Below are positions 30,892 to 40,872 of a stretch of 64,000 nt of DNA, piece by piece; position 1 is the stretch's first letter; each line of letters begins with the position of its first letter. The notes beneath the pieces were generated by a model. The model saw only the letters and a list, made by a program, of their open reading frames with translations, ran no database searches and was not told the DNA's origin. Made by a program: the position numbers and the translations under genes. Source of the DNA: Candidatus Nitrosotenuis chungbukensis. GTDB lineage: Archaea > Thermoproteota > Nitrososphaeria > Nitrososphaerales > Nitrosopumilaceae. Location: contig NZ_AVSQ01000013.1 in the NCBI RefSeq assembly GCF_000685395.1, positions 1 to 64,000 on the forward strand. Direction: 5' to 3'.

Positions 30892-33741
30892 TTGAATAGA
30901 CTAGTCGTACTTTCGAGCATTTTGTTATTAATTCCGTTATACGCATCCGTGGATGCTGCCTCGAACCCAAACCTTATCGTCTCTGCCGAAAACCCTGCAT
31001 TTGGGAACCATTTTTCAGGCTCGATGGTAGTAGAGGTGATAGTAAGCGATAACAGTATTTCTGACACGTCTGAAGGAAAGGGAGAGCCCGACGTTACGAT
31101 AAATGGCAACAACCTTCGAATGGTTCAGGCAACAGATGGGCGGTGGTACGGATACTTTGCAAACGTGGACAAGGCAAAGGCTGCTGACCAGATTTCTCTC
31201 GACGGCGGAGTTTCTGGCGTGGGATTTGACTTTGGAGTATTTTGTAGCAGGGACACAACGTCGCTTGGCCCGACATTTACAGAGTCTGCCGGCATTGCAG
31301 TTCCGCGATCGATTACCGGGGCAACAAATGGAAATTCAGCCTTTGCAACTTGCACTGGAACCCCGTCCGGGGCAAACATCAACAACGTGGTGCGCAACCC
31401 AAGATCAATCAACACAAATTCTGGCATACTGACTGGCCAAATTGGCCTTGACACAAATGCCTGGCCGCTCATACAATTGTTTTCATTTAGCAACAACGTT
31501 GTGATCCAATACAATGGCGTTGGAACACAATCAGTCACACTAGTATACGATGACATGACAAACATTTCGCTAAGCCTTGATAGGCAAAACTATCCGCCGT
31601 CATCACACGTGTTTGCAACTATTTACGACATGCAGCTAAACCAGGATCCGACAGCAAGGGATTCTTGGACGTTTAACATCAGTCCGCAAACTGTATTTTA
31701 TGGCGCGTTTACCACGTCTGGCGCAAACTCTGCAAACGGGGGAACAGGCCTTGTAAATCTCGTTTCAAAGCTTTCAAGTCTTGGTTTTGACAACAATGGT
31801 AAACTGGCAATGAACCTTGGGCAGATAGGCGATCTTGTACAAAATAACTTCCAGCAGGCTACCGCGTCTGATGGCACCACTACATATTCTGAAATAGTGA
31901 CCTTTGTTGAAACAGAACCAAACACCGGAATCTTTGAAAACGCAGATGACAATTCTCAGTCAAACATCAAGATACTATCTAGTGCGCCAAGGGGACAATC
32001 CGCAACAATCGAATACAATTCAAGATCTTACTCTATAGTTTCAGGCCTAAGCGATGCAGGCATGTCCTTTGGAAAAAATGCAGAAATCTCCTTGGGAACC
32101 TCACAACTTCTACCGGGGAAAAGAATCCCGCTTACACTAGTAGATTCTGACCAAAACATAAACCCGTCATCACGAGACAAACTTGACATTTTTAGAAGCT
32201 CTGCTCTGATTCCTAGCCTGACAATAGGCAGTCCTGCAACTCTGGGAGGTGCATCTGGTGTCGTATTTTACCCGTCCTCAACTAGTTTTGCTGGAGGAAC
32301 ATCAATTCCGTCCTCTGTCCCAGACACGAATTCTGACAGACTTGTGCTGGATACAAGATCCACTGCACTGACATCGTTTGAAAAAGTATCGATAAGCCTT
32401 GGCATGTCTGCAGACGAGCTAAAGACTGTATTGATCGATACCAGCGACACGGATAATTCTGGAACAAACTGGGTTAACTATGATTTACGGGCCATTCAAA
32501 ACCAGCTTGGGATAAGCGATTTTTCCGATACAAGAATATCGTTATTTTTCGGATTGTCAGACTCAAGTCCTGTTACATTGTTGAGCGCAGGTAGGCTGAC
32601 AGGTGCACAAGGATTCATACAAAATGACACCGCAGCAACTCAGATACATGCAAAATCTGGGCAAGCATTTCTTGTAATTGACTTTGATGCATCAAACAAT
32701 TCCTCCCCAGCAGGTACCGTGTCATCCGAAACAGACACGCAGCCAATTGTATTTGATTTGTTTTCATTTGGAGAGGAAAACGAAAACTCGGTAAACAATG
32801 CAATATACAGATTCGAACTAAAAGAAAACGGCCTGAACACCGGAACATTCACAGGTACATTCGAATACGTTATGGCAAACCAGCTAAATCAGTTTGACTC
32901 AAACACAATCGGATCCCTGAGCACCATAAGTGATAATGTGAAATTCTTTGTGAATCAAAGGATGGTCGATGAAGAAGGACTCGATATTTCATACTCTGAC
33001 GTTGCCAAGGTGGGACTTACAATTGGTGTGTCTGCCAAGTCAGACATTGGCACCCACTCTGGCACGATATCACTGAATTCAAAGACATTCAGATTTGGCC
33101 AGCCAGTTATCGTAAGACTAGTTGATCCAGACCTCAACATAAAGCACGACACAATTGACATTTATCTGACAAACAACAACCCTGCTTCTGCTGACGTAGA
33201 TACAGTAGCTGGCCCAAGCGGTGGCACAATGCTTGAGATTCTGATGAAGGACATTAGGTACAAGCGTTGCACCATAGACGGCGTGTCGTATGGCGGCCTG
33301 GCATCAACAGGGTTCAGTCTTGTGGAGACGGGACCAAGCACGGGAGTTTTTGAAGGAGTGTTCAAACTGCCGTCTAAAATATGCAATCGGGATGGCACTG
33401 AACTAATCTCTTCAGCAGGTGGAATAGTCGATGTAAAATACACCGACTTTAGAGATGCGTTTGGCAATCAAAACATCTTTACACTTTCAAAACAACCAAC
33501 CAAGCAAGATTCAAAGCCAGTAACGACACCACCAACTCCTACAAAACCAATAGTTGTACCCCCGCCAATGCCAGAGAGAATACTCACTCCACTACAGCAA
33601 GTCAAGGCAGGAACTGCCCCCGAAATGGTTGAATGCAGAGAAGGATTCGAGCTAGTCATACGCTCCGTAACCGGCGCGCCAGCTTGTGTATATCCCCATA
33701 CTGCAGAAAAACTGCGAAACTTGGGATTAGCTACAAGATAA
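30892..33741 (+). CDS. Large secreted surface protein with repeated beta modules
   Basis: 949 aa. Signal peptide (VVLSSILLLIPLYASVDA) then beta-rich modules with recurring pieces: LVDSDQNINPSSRDKLDIF, LVDPDLNIKHDTIDIYL, and closing motifs such as ETEPNTGIF, ENGLNTGTF, ETGPSTGVFEG. Near the C-terminus a proline-rich linker (TTPPTPTKPIVVPPPMP) precedes a short domain with two Cys (VECREGFELVIRS, ACVYP). No PEFG signal or final membrane anchor. Likely cell-envelope or S-layer associated. TTG start. Divergent from CDF. Confidence 0.75.
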   Translation: MNRLVVLSSILLLIPLYASVDAASNPNLIVSAENPAFGNHFSGSMVVEVIVSDNSISDTSEGKGEPDVTINGNNLRMVQATDGRWYGYFANVDKAKAADQISLDGGVSGVGFDFGVFCSRDTTSLGPTFTESAGIAVPRSITGATNGNSAFATCTGTPSGANINNVVRNPRSINTNSGILTGQIGLDTNAWPLIQLFSFSNNVVIQYNGVGTQSVTLVYDDMTNISLSLDRQNYPPSSHVFATIYDMQLNQDPTARDSWTFNISPQTVFYGAFTTSGANSANGGTGLVNLVSKLSSLGFDNNGKLAMNLGQIGDLVQNNFQQATASDGTTTYSEIVTFVETEPNTGIFENADDNSQSNIKILSSAPRGQSATIEYNSRSYSIVSGLSDAGMSFGKNAEISLGTSQLLPGKRIPLTLVDSDQNINPSSRDKLDIFRSSALIPSLTIGSPATLGGASGVVFYPSSTSFAGGTSIPSSVPDTNSDRLVLDTRSTALTSFEKVSISLGMSADELKTVLIDTSDTDNSGTNWVNYDLRAIQNQLGISDFSDTRISLFFGLSDSSPVTLLSAGRLTGAQGFIQNDTAATQIHAKSGQAFLVIDFDASNNSSPAGTVSSETDTQPIVFDLFSFGEENENSVNNAIYRFELKENGLNTGTFTGTFEYVMANQLNQFDSNTIGSLSTISDNVKFFVNQRMVDEEGLDISYSDVAKVGLTIGVSAKSDIGTHSGTISLNSKTFRFGQPVIVRLVDPDLNIKHDTIDIYLTNNNPASADVDTVAGPSGGTMLEILMKDIRYKRCTIDGVSYGGLASTGFSLVETGPSTGVFEGVFKLPSKICNRDGTELISSAGGIVDVKYTDFRDAFGNQNIFTLSKQPTKQDSKPVTTPPTPTKPIVVPPPMPERILTPLQQVKAGTAPEMVECREGFELVIRSVTGAPACVYPHTAEKLRNLGLATR

Positions 33742-33916
33742 AAAGCACGCTGATTTTTACAGATTAAATTTGCAAATCTGGGGCAAAAGTTCGCATGGCA
33801 AAATGATGTCATGGGCCCAAAAAACAAAAACGATCAAAAAACACTGAAAACAATATTGTGATCCTCCGGGTCAAAAAAGACACAAGAAGGCTATAATCAA
33901 GTCAACTTTTGTTTTA

Positions 33917-33933
33917 TAGAATACATAAATACC
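33917..33933 (+). promoter_or_regulatory. TATA region before CFI-box surface protein
   Basis: TAGAATACATAAATACC, centred about 30 bp before the ATG at 33958, fits an archaeal promoter with little or no leader. The rest of the 33742-33957 gap shows no other feature. Confidence 0.45.
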
Positions 33934-33957
33934 CTGAATTGTTGTACAAGCCTAGAA

Positions 33958-35058
33958 ATGAGAGTATCTGGAGTACTTTGCACTATAGTATTATCATTAA
34001 TTGTCGTTTCATCAGCATTCTCAAGCAATGCATTTGGCCAACTGGTTGACGGTACCATTCCTCCACTCTCAGTAAAAACCGAGCTCCCGTTATACGACGA
34101 GGGCGACTCTGTTGTTTTTAGCGGTCTTATAAAAAACCCAGACGTAAACAATGCCATCGATATCACCGTTCGAGTTTTAGGTCCGCTGATAAATGGGACC
34201 TCAAATAAAATTGTCACAGTTGATCAAATTCACCCAGTTGGAGGCTCCTTTGAGGGCGCCTTCGTAGTTTCAGGCCAATTATGGAAGGCCGCAGGCGATT
34301 ACAAAATTCTAGTAAATTATGGCCCACAAAAGGCAGAAACAACATTCTACTATAACGGCGGTAGCGGTTCAGGAATAGTTGACGTGCCAAAACCCAAGCC
34401 AACGACATGTCCAGAAGGGCAAGCCGTAGTTAACGGACAATGTGTCAAAGTAACGGCACCCCCACCAGAAAAGCCGACATGTGGTACTGGAACTGTCTAT
34501 GACGAAGTATCTAAGACATGCATAGTCGCACCACCAGTAACATGCCCACCAGGACAAATGATGTCAGGCGGCCAGTGCATTGACCAGCCACCAGAGGAAA
34601 AACCACCTGTATGTGGTGCTGGAACCCATGCTGAAAACGGCATCTGCGTACCAGACAAAACTGGCGGTGAAAAATCTGGCTGTCTTATCGCAACAGCGGC
34701 ATTTGGATCAGAGCTTGCACCCCAAGTACAACTACTAAGGGAAATCAGAGACAACGTATTGTTTAGCACTAGCTCCGGAACAAGCTTCATGAGCGGATTC
34801 AACTCTCTCTATTACTCGTTCAGTCCGACGGTTGCTGACTGGGAAAGAGAAAATCCAGTGTTCAAGGAAGTAGTAAAGATAACAATCACTCCGATGCTAT
34901 CGACCCTGTCAATACTAAATCACGTAAACATTGACTCTGAGTCAGAAATGCTTGGATATGGAATTGGAATCATATTGCTAAACATTGGCATGTACTTTGT
35001 TGCGCCTGCAATAGTGATAGTAAAGATTAATGGCCTAAGAAAGAAAAAGGCCCTTTAA
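33958..35058 (+). CDS. Secreted Cys-rich protein with CFI-box C-terminal domain
   Basis: 366 aa. Signal peptide (VLCTIVLSLIVVSSAFSSNAFG), an Ig-like domain at about 30-140 (KTELPLYDEGDSVVFSG, FEGAFVVSGQLWKAAGDYKI), then Cys/Pro-rich linkers repeating C-P-x-G-Q-x-x-x-x-G-x-C (CPEGQAVVNGQC, CPPGQMMSGGQC). The last part begins SGCLIATAAFGSELAPQVQLLREIRDNV, the CFI-box-CTERM domain known from archaeal exported proteins, and ends in a membrane helix plus KKK. Likely surface-anchored. Its Ig-like domain resembles those of the PEFG proteins. Confidence 0.78.
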   Translation: MRVSGVLCTIVLSLIVVSSAFSSNAFGQLVDGTIPPLSVKTELPLYDEGDSVVFSGLIKNPDVNNAIDITVRVLGPLINGTSNKIVTVDQIHPVGGSFEGAFVVSGQLWKAAGDYKILVNYGPQKAETTFYYNGGSGSGIVDVPKPKPTTCPEGQAVVNGQCVKVTAPPPEKPTCGTGTVYDEVSKTCIVAPPVTCPPGQMMSGGQCIDQPPEEKPPVCGAGTHAENGICVPDKTGGEKSGCLIATAAFGSELAPQVQLLREIRDNVLFSTSSGTSFMSGFNSLYYSFSPTVADWERENPVFKEVVKITITPMLSTLSILNHVNIDSESEMLGYGIGIILLNIGMYFVAPAIVIVKINGLRKKKAL

Positions 35059-35090
35059 GATTCTTATATCCATACCCTAATACCTAATTC

Positions 35091-35417
35091 GTGCACGTAG
35101 AATACGAAGAGTTTGATTCTATGGAGGACATCTTTTCCTACATGGCATCCGTAATGCCGCCAATGAAAAACACGATGCCCATCAATTCGTACAAGGGGTA
35201 TGTCTTTGCGTTTATCCCACTTGGGCACAGCAGCGGAGACGTGTATCTTATGATATATGCAAAGGGAACACTTGATGGACGAATACTAGAATTTGACATC
35301 AACACCAAAGCCTACAAAAAGGTAAACGCAATAGAGCGTGCAGACAAAACCTACTTTATTGTCATGACGCCGAAAAGAAACACGATTGCAGACCATGCAA
35401 TCAAAAACTTGAGCTAG
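35091..35417 (+). CDS. Hypothetical protein, 108 aa
   Basis: GTG-started. Predicted small alpha/beta protein with a hydrophobic strand core (GYVFAFIPLGHSSGDVYLMIYA) and a C-terminal ERADKTYFIVMTPKRN segment. No signal peptide or metal motif, and no family recognised. It stands alone between the CFI-box gene and the convergent radical SAM gene. Coding is supported by strong codon structure and lack of competing frames. Confidence 0.65.
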   Translation: MHVEYEEFDSMEDIFSYMASVMPPMKNTMPINSYKGYVFAFIPLGHSSGDVYLMIYAKGTLDGRILEFDINTKAYKKVNAIERADKTYFIVMTPKRNTIADHAIKNLS

Positions 35418-35431
35418 GATTTTTAGAAATT

Positions 35432-37000
35432 TTATCTGGTGTACGTTGGGGCTGCAACTGATCTGCTTCTAGAGTATCTGTCGACTATGTCTTCTGGGAG
35501 TTTTCCATTGAAGAGATCCTTGCAGAGGCCGCGCAAATAACGCATGATTGCCCAAGTTCCGGCCTTGATCATGCCGTACATGAGCACCTTCATTGGAGGG
35601 CCGTACGTCTTGTTTCTAAGAATTATTGGAATGATGTCATTTATGACGCGCATGTTGTTTTCCCAGCATCTCCAAAAGAGAGTAAACTGAGCCTCGTTTA
35701 GGTTTCCAAAGTGCATCGAATTCTTTTCACTAAAGTCTTGGTACAGCAACGGCGCAACCAGCCCTCTAAAGTTAGTTTTTCTGAAATCCTCAATCAAATC
35801 AATGGTGTACTGGGTTTCATCTGGGGTTTCGTCCGGCCAGCCAATTATCAGAGTAGCTGCTGGGAACCACTGGTTTTCGTTCATTACCCGTGCCCCCTCC
35901 CTTACGACCCAGCCCCATTCGTCAGTTGAAAACGGTTTTGTCTTTACACCCAAGTGCTTTTTGACCATTCTTGGCGCAACTGTCTCGATTCCGAGGTTTG
36001 TCGCAAGCCACCTGCCGCTTGTCTGCATGTTGTTGATCTCTGACATTTTGCGCAAAAGCTCAGGATCTGCTGCAACTGCAGAAAATGTCATGTGTGTAGT
36101 TCCAACAAAGTTTGCGCCAAGTGATTTTAGGCCGCTCCACAATTCGGTGATTGCGTCGCGGTTTGGCTGAAAGTCTTTGCTGTCACATCCGTAAAGCAAC
36201 ATTTCGTCAGAGTGTAACCATATGGAATCAAACCCGTATTTGAGATTAATTTTTGCCTCGTGCTGCAGCCTTTCCAGTGGAAGATCTTTTTTGGAACGCT
36301 TGTTTACATCACAAAAGTCGCAACCTCTTCCGCACCCTCTCATTGCCTCGATCAAAGAGTTGACTGTTGGTCCCTCAATGATTGGGATGTTTTGTATGTT
36401 TTTTACAAAGCAGTGCATCAGCTCTGGTGCATCACCACTTTCCAAGTCCTTAAACAAATCAAGTGCAAGTTCGTCTGCCTCCCCAACTACAACTGTGTCA
36501 ATTCCGTGAATCTTCATCCTGTCTGTCTTTGCTAGTTCCCATGCGCCGTTTCCTCCGACTACTACCTTGAAATCATATTTCTTTTTGAGCTGAATTATGT
36601 CTGCACACATTCGTTTGAACTTCATCGCAACATAGGACAGTTTTTCAGGCGACATTGTTGTGGTGACTGGCGCCATTCCGAGCGGATCCATCACGTTAAT
36701 TCCTACCACCTTGGTGTCTGGCCCAATTGATTTTGCAAGATGATCTGGGTTTGCAATGAACACCTCGTCCCTTTTGTATCCCTGCAGCAGTGCACTTTCC
36801 ACTCTTCGAAGCCCTACCTGTGCCACTTTTGCCTCGCCTGTCTTTGGATCTGTTTCCACTGCAGGACAGAATACCTTGTCAAAGACCCATTCTGGGAGAA
36901 GCTCATATGGTCCACATGCAATAAAGCCATAAAGGAAATTACCGCGATAATTAGTCATCAAACTACGATCTGCAGTGAGAACTATTCTTTTGCCGGCCAA
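35432..37000 (-). CDS. B12-binding-type radical SAM protein
   Basis: 522 aa. Residues 1-200 look like a cobalamin-binding domain (VVGINVMDPLGMAP, KVVVGGNGAWELA, VVGEADELALDLF). The radical SAM core follows, with the CxxxCxxC cluster as MRGCGRGCDFCDVNKRS (about 226-235), then a barrel with ATLIIGWPDETPDET and NLGIETVAPRMVKKH. The C-terminus is helical (MKVLMYGMIKAGTWAIMRYL). Family members methylate or rearrange unactivated carbons; substrate unknown. Consistent with the B12 supply implied by the CobT gene. Confidence 0.85.
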   Translation of the reverse strand: MAGKRIVLTADRSLMTNYRGNFLYGFIACGPYELLPEWVFDKVFCPAVETDPKTGEAKVAQVGLRRVESALLQGYKRDEVFIANPDHLAKSIGPDTKVVGINVMDPLGMAPVTTTMSPEKLSYVAMKFKRMCADIIQLKKKYDFKVVVGGNGAWELAKTDRMKIHGIDTVVVGEADELALDLFKDLESGDAPELMHCFVKNIQNIPIIEGPTVNSLIEAMRGCGRGCDFCDVNKRSKKDLPLERLQHEAKINLKYGFDSIWLHSDEMLLYGCDSKDFQPNRDAITELWSGLKSLGANFVGTTHMTFSAVAADPELLRKMSEINNMQTSGRWLATNLGIETVAPRMVKKHLGVKTKPFSTDEWGWVVREGARVMNENQWFPAATLIIGWPDETPDETQYTIDLIEDFRKTNFRGLVAPLLYQDFSEKNSMHFGNLNEAQFTLFWRCWENNMRVINDIIPIILRNKTYGPPMKVLMYGMIKAGTWAIMRYLRGLCKDLFNGKLPEDIVDRYSRSRSVAAPTYTR

Positions 37001-37080
37001 CTAGTTATCAGCTTTCTATTTAGTATAAATTATTTGCTGCCTGATTTTTCAAGCTTAAATTATGCTGGTATCCAGTAATT

Positions 37081-37809
37081 TTGCAAATGAAAGACATATC
37101 TGAGCCACGGCACAGCGAGCCTCACCTGTCTGAGTCTAGCGGAGTGAGGGACTTTGTCTTTGGTTTTGGAGATGGGATAAACACCTCCCTTGGCATAGCT
37201 GCCGGAGTTGGCGGCGCGGACATTTCGTCAAATCTGATAATACTTGCAGCATTTGTCGGCATGTTTACTGGTGCAAAGGCCATGGCGGTGCAGAACTATC
37301 TTGCAGTAAAGACGCATCGAGAATTACTAAAATCTGAAATAGCGCGTGAAGAATGGGAAATTGAAAACAAGCCTGATGTTGAGCGCAAGGAAATTGAGGA
37401 CATTTACAAGGCAAAGGGGTTTTCCGGAAAAGATCTGGAGATAGTTGTCAACAAAATAACGTCTGACAAAAAAGTTTGGCTTGACACAATGCTTACTGAG
37501 GAGCTAAAGCTAAACATCGATGTTTTGGGGAATCCGTTAAAGAGCGCATTTAGGATGTTTGGGGCGTTTCTGCTTGGCGGCATCTTGCCGATTATTCCGT
37601 TTTTCTTCGGACATGGATACACGCCGCTAATAGTTGCAGTTGGGATGAGTCTGACTGCGTCGTTTTTGGTTGGCTCACTAAAGTCTAGGCTTGCCAAAAC
37701 CAGCATTATAAAGGGCGGACTGGAAATGGCAGGACTTGGTACTGGAATTGCGTTATTGGGATTTGGCATCGGGACTGAACTTGCGAATTTTGGAATTATT
37801 GACGTCTAA
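37081..37809 (+). CDS. VIT1/CCC1 family transporter
   Basis: 242 aa membrane protein of the vacuolar iron transporter family (Fe/Mn export or sequestration). First helix SSGVRDFVFGFGDGINTSLGIAAGVGGA contains the typical FGxxDGxxTxLG. A charged cytoplasmic insert (about 85-140, ELLKSEIAREEWEIENKPDVERKEIEDIY) corresponds to the VIT metal-binding region; later helices include FLLGGILPIIPFFFGHGYTP. Start could be TTG 37081 or ATG 37087; the TATA (37055-37060) suits both. Overlaps larB by 14 bp on the opposite strand. Confidence 0.85.
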   Translation: MQMKDISEPRHSEPHLSESSGVRDFVFGFGDGINTSLGIAAGVGGADISSNLIILAAFVGMFTGAKAMAVQNYLAVKTHRELLKSEIAREEWEIENKPDVERKEIEDIYKAKGFSGKDLEIVVNKITSDKKVWLDTMLTEELKLNIDVLGNPLKSAFRMFGAFLLGGILPIIPFFFGHGYTPLIVAVGMSLTASFLVGSLKSRLAKTSIIKGGLEMAGLGTGIALLGFGIGTELANFGIIDV

Positions 37810-38575
37810 AGTTTCTTACCTTGTTTGCAATGTTTGATGCGACTGCTCCTGCACCAATTCCATTGTCTATGTTCACGACTGACAATCCAAGTGAGCAGCT
37901 CTGAAGCATCGATGCAAGGGCCGCAACTCCTTTTTCTCCGTATCCGTATCCGACAGACGTTGGCAATCCAACTACTGGCACTTCGACAAGTGATGACACG
38001 ACAGACGCAAGTGCTCCCTCCATTCCGGCCGCAACGATGATCACGTCGACATCTTGCTCGATGAATTTCTTTATGACTGGAAATGTCCTGTGAAGTCCTG
38101 CGATTCCTACGTCGTAGCTGCAAATGCACGTGCAGTTCATCGCCTCGCATGTGAGCCTTGCCTCTTCGGCCACGCCTATGTCTGACGTTCCAGCAGTGAT
38201 TATTCCGACTTTTCCGCCAGTCGGCCTGAGTATGTTTTTGTACAAGAGCAAAGCAGTCGTGTTCTTTCCCGGTTTTACTTTAATCTTATTTTTTTTTGCA
38301 AAGCTTACTATTTTGGGATAATCCTGCTTTGTAATCCTTGAAACTAGGACCGAATTTGATTTTGCAAGTATTCTCTTGATAATTTTTTTGATCTCGTCAA
38401 CCTGCTTTCTTTCGGCAAAAACCACCTCTGGTATGCCTTTGCGGTATCTCCTCCCCATGTCTATTTGGGCAAAATCCTCGATTTTTTCAATGGAGTAAAG
38501 TGATAGGAGTTTTTTTGCTTTTGAAACGCTAATTTTTCCGTCCTTTAGTGATTCTAAAACGTCAATTATTTCCAA
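37796..38575 (-). CDS. larB: Nickel pincer cofactor biosynthesis protein LarB
   Basis: 259 aa carboxylase/hydrolase that converts nicotinic acid adenine dinucleotide to the pyridinium biscarboxylic acid mononucleotide, first step of the nickel-pincer nucleotide. The PurE-like core is visible: VGIITAGTSDIGVAEEARLTCEAM, YDVGIAGLHR, VIIVAAGMEGALASVVSSLVEVPVV and GLPTSVGYGYGEKGVAALASMLQ. The N-terminal helices (SVSKAKKLLSLY) are typical of LarB. Leftward with mdh upstream; larC lies 1.1 kb away in the opposite direction. Confidence 0.9.
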   Translation of the reverse strand: MEIIDVLESLKDGKISVSKAKKLLSLYSIEKIEDFAQIDMGRRYRKGIPEVVFAERKQVDEIKKIIKRILAKSNSVLVSRITKQDYPKIVSFAKKNKIKVKPGKNTTALLLYKNILRPTGGKVGIITAGTSDIGVAEEARLTCEAMNCTCICSYDVGIAGLHRTFPVIKKFIEQDVDVIIVAAGMEGALASVVSSLVEVPVVGLPTSVGYGYGEKGVAALASMLQSCSLGLSVVNIDNGIGAGAVASNIANKVRNFRRQ

Positions 38576-38614
38576 TGTTGATCGTTGTAAGATTTCATTA
38601 AAAAACTGATCAGG

Positions 38615-39523
38615 TCAGATGCCTGCAAGCGCGGTTTTGACGCCGTCGACTCCTTTGTTGAACCATTCCCTTTCCTGCTGGTTCAAGTCTAACTCTATTA
38701 TTTTTTCAACACCCCTTCTTCCGATTACTGCCGGAACTCCAATTGAAACATTGGACTGTCCATATTCGCCGTCAAGCGGGGTCGCAACTGGAATTACCCT
38801 TTTTCTGTCTTTGAGTATTGCCTCAACTATTGCAGATATTGCGTTTCCTGGGGCGTGGACAGTTGCGCCCTTTAGTTCAATTACCTTTGCTGCAACCTGC
38901 CTTGTGTCCTGTACTAGCTGGTCTAGTTTTTCACTTGGAAGTATGCTTGATAATGGAATCCCTGAAACAGTTGAGAATCTTGGAAGTGGAAGCATGCTCT
39001 CACCGTGTTCTCCGATTACTAGTGCACGTATCGAGTCTCTAGAATGGCCAGTTGCCTCGTGAATGAACTGGATGAATCTTGATAGGTCAAGCATGTTTCC
39101 CATGCCTATGATTCTGCTTCTGTCAAATCCCGACGTCTTGTATGTGATGTGAACTATTGGGTCAAGCGGATTTGTAACTGGAACGATAATCGAATCACTT
39201 GCATATTTTTTGATGTTCTCAACAACGTCTTTTACTATTCCCGCATTAATTTTCAAAAGATCCATTCTCGTCATGCCAGGCTTTCTTCCAGAGCCTGCGA
39301 CTACCACGACCACCTTGGAGTCTTTCATGTCGGAATAGTCATTAGAGCCACGGATGTTTACGTCAATTCCCTGCTCTGATAACATGTGGTTTAGGTCCAT
39401 TGCTTCGCCTTGTGGCAAGCCCTTTACAACATCTAGCAGTAAAATTTCACTGTCTATCTTTTTGAGAGCGCAAAACAACGCTGCGTCTCCGCCAACTTTG
39501 CCAGAACCGATAATTGTGATCAT
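38615..39523 (-). CDS. mdh: Malate dehydrogenase (LDH-like superfamily)
   Basis: 302 aa NAD(P)-dependent dehydrogenase of the MDH/LDH fold. Dinucleotide loop [13 protein letters not shown], catalytic VIGEHGESM with the active His, and [10 protein letters not shown]. The substrate-specificity loop reads [12 protein letters not shown]; the Arg there is the MDH type rather than lactate (Gln). The acid after the second strand ([16 protein letters not shown]) favours NAD. It stands between larB (downstream, same strand) and larC (divergent). Confidence 0.9.
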   Translation of the reverse strand: MITIIGSGKVGGDAALFCALKKIDSEILLLDVVKGLPQGEAMDLNHMLSEQGIDVNIRGSNDYSDMKDSKVVVVVAGSGRKPGMTRMDLLKINAGIVKDVVENIKKYASDSIIVPVTNPLDPIVHITYKTSGFDRSRIIGMGNMLDLSRFIQFIHEATGHSRDSIRALVIGEHGESMLPLPRFSTVSGIPLSSILPSEKLDQLVQDTRQVAAKVIELKGATVHAPGNAISAIVEAILKDRKRVIPVATPLDGEYGQSNVSIGVPAVIGRRGVEKIIELDLNQQEREWFNKGVDGVKTALAGI

Positions 39524-39648
39524 ATTGTGCGACTTTTACGCTCAATAATTAAATCTATTGCAAAAATTTTTCCATTAATTTTGCATGAAATTGTTTTGCA
39601 AACTTCAGGATCTGAGAATTTATATGCATTTTTGCAGCTTGAACTCTC

Positions 39649-40872
39649 ATGGTTTTGGTAATAGATCCGCAGATAGCTGGCATCTCAGGTGACATGATGC
39701 TGTCTTCACTTGTGCACTTGGGCGCAAACAAATCAAAAATCATCAGCGGCGTCAGTGCGTCTCAAAACTTTCTACACGGATCTAAAATCAAAAAAATCGA
39801 CTTTAAAAAAGTAAACAAGCATGGAATTCAGGCAACGTCACTTGTCCTGCAAATAGATGAGCATCATCATGAAAGAAAGGGGGTGGAAATTCAGAACTGC
39901 ATCAAAAAAACTGCCGACAAAATAGGATTGTCCGAATCTGCTAAAACATTTGCGGCAAACAGCATTGCCACTTTGATAAAAGCAGAGTCAAAAATTCACG
40001 GCGTGCCAACGGACTCTGTCCACTTTCATGAGGCTTCAAGCATTGACACTGTAATTGACATTGTCGGAACTGCGATAGCGCTAGATGACTTGAGATGTTT
40101 TGATGAGGAGATAATCACAACGCCTGTCTCTGTGGGAAGCGGAACCGTTACGTTTTCACATGGGACAGTATCAAATCCTGCTGGCGCAATTTTAGAAATA
40201 TTTGACAAATCAAAAATACTGATATCTGGAAGTAATGTAAAAGACGAACTGACCACGCCGACTGGGGCAAGCATTCTTGTAAATCTGGCAGACAGGTGCT
40301 CTGAGTTCTATCCGATGATGAATATCAAATCCATTGGATATGGAGCAGGACAAAAAAACTTTGACGGGTTTTCCAACGTGCTAAAAATAATCCGCGGGGA
40401 ATCTGCCAAAAATACCAGATTAGATTCTGTTACAATTCTGGAAACAAACGTGGATGATATTTCTGGTGAGGTCTTGGCTCACGTAATAGACAAGATAATG
40501 GCAAACGGCGCAAAAGACGTTTCTGTCATTCAAACCATCACAAAAAAGGGGAGGCCAAGCCACATGATATCTGTAATATGCGACTCTGATTCTGTCAGTC
40601 AGTTACTAAATTTGCTGGTGTCAGAGACTGGAACGCTCGGGGTAAGAATCCGAACGTCAGATAGATTCCTAGTTCCAAGGCAAATAATTACAATGAGGGT
40701 GAAAATAAACAATAAAATTTTCACGCTCCGATGCAAAGTGGCAAGCACTGGCTCTCATAAGCAATTCAAAGTAGAATATGATGATATCAAGTCAATATCT
40801 GAAAAACTTGCACTCTCATTCAAGCAAACCGAAGAATTAATCAAAGCAGAAGTAAAAAAACAACTAAAATGA
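39649..40872 (+). CDS. larC: Nickel insertion protein LarC
   Basis: 407 aa CTP-dependent cyclometallase that installs nickel in the pincer nucleotide. N-terminal VIDPQIAGISGDMMLSSLVHLG, metal-binding His cluster IDEHHHERKGVE, VHFHEASSIDTVIDIVG, and C-terminal domain ETNVDDISGEVLAHVIDKIM plus LGVRIRTSDRF. In Lactobacillus LarC is made by ribosomal frameshifting; here it is one continuous frame. Stop and the next ATG overlap by 4 bp (40869-40872). Confidence 0.92.
   Translation: MVLVIDPQIAGISGDMMLSSLVHLGANKSKIISGVSASQNFLHGSKIKKIDFKKVNKHGIQATSLVLQIDEHHHERKGVEIQNCIKKTADKIGLSESAKTFAANSIATLIKAESKIHGVPTDSVHFHEASSIDTVIDIVGTAIALDDLRCFDEEIITTPVSVGSGTVTFSHGTVSNPAGAILEIFDKSKILISGSNVKDELTTPTGASILVNLADRCSEFYPMMNIKSIGYGAGQKNFDGFSNVLKIIRGESAKNTRLDSVTILETNVDDISGEVLAHVIDKIMANGAKDVSVIQTITKKGRPSHMISVICDSDSVSQLLNLLVSETGTLGVRIRTSDRFLVPRQIITMRVKINNKIFTLRCKVASTGSHKQFKVEYDDIKSISEKLALSFKQTEELIKAEVKKQLK

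Noticed and set aside
38615-39523. Lactate dehydrogenase partner for the lar genes
   Set aside because: The specificity loop carries Arg (PGMTR), the malate type.
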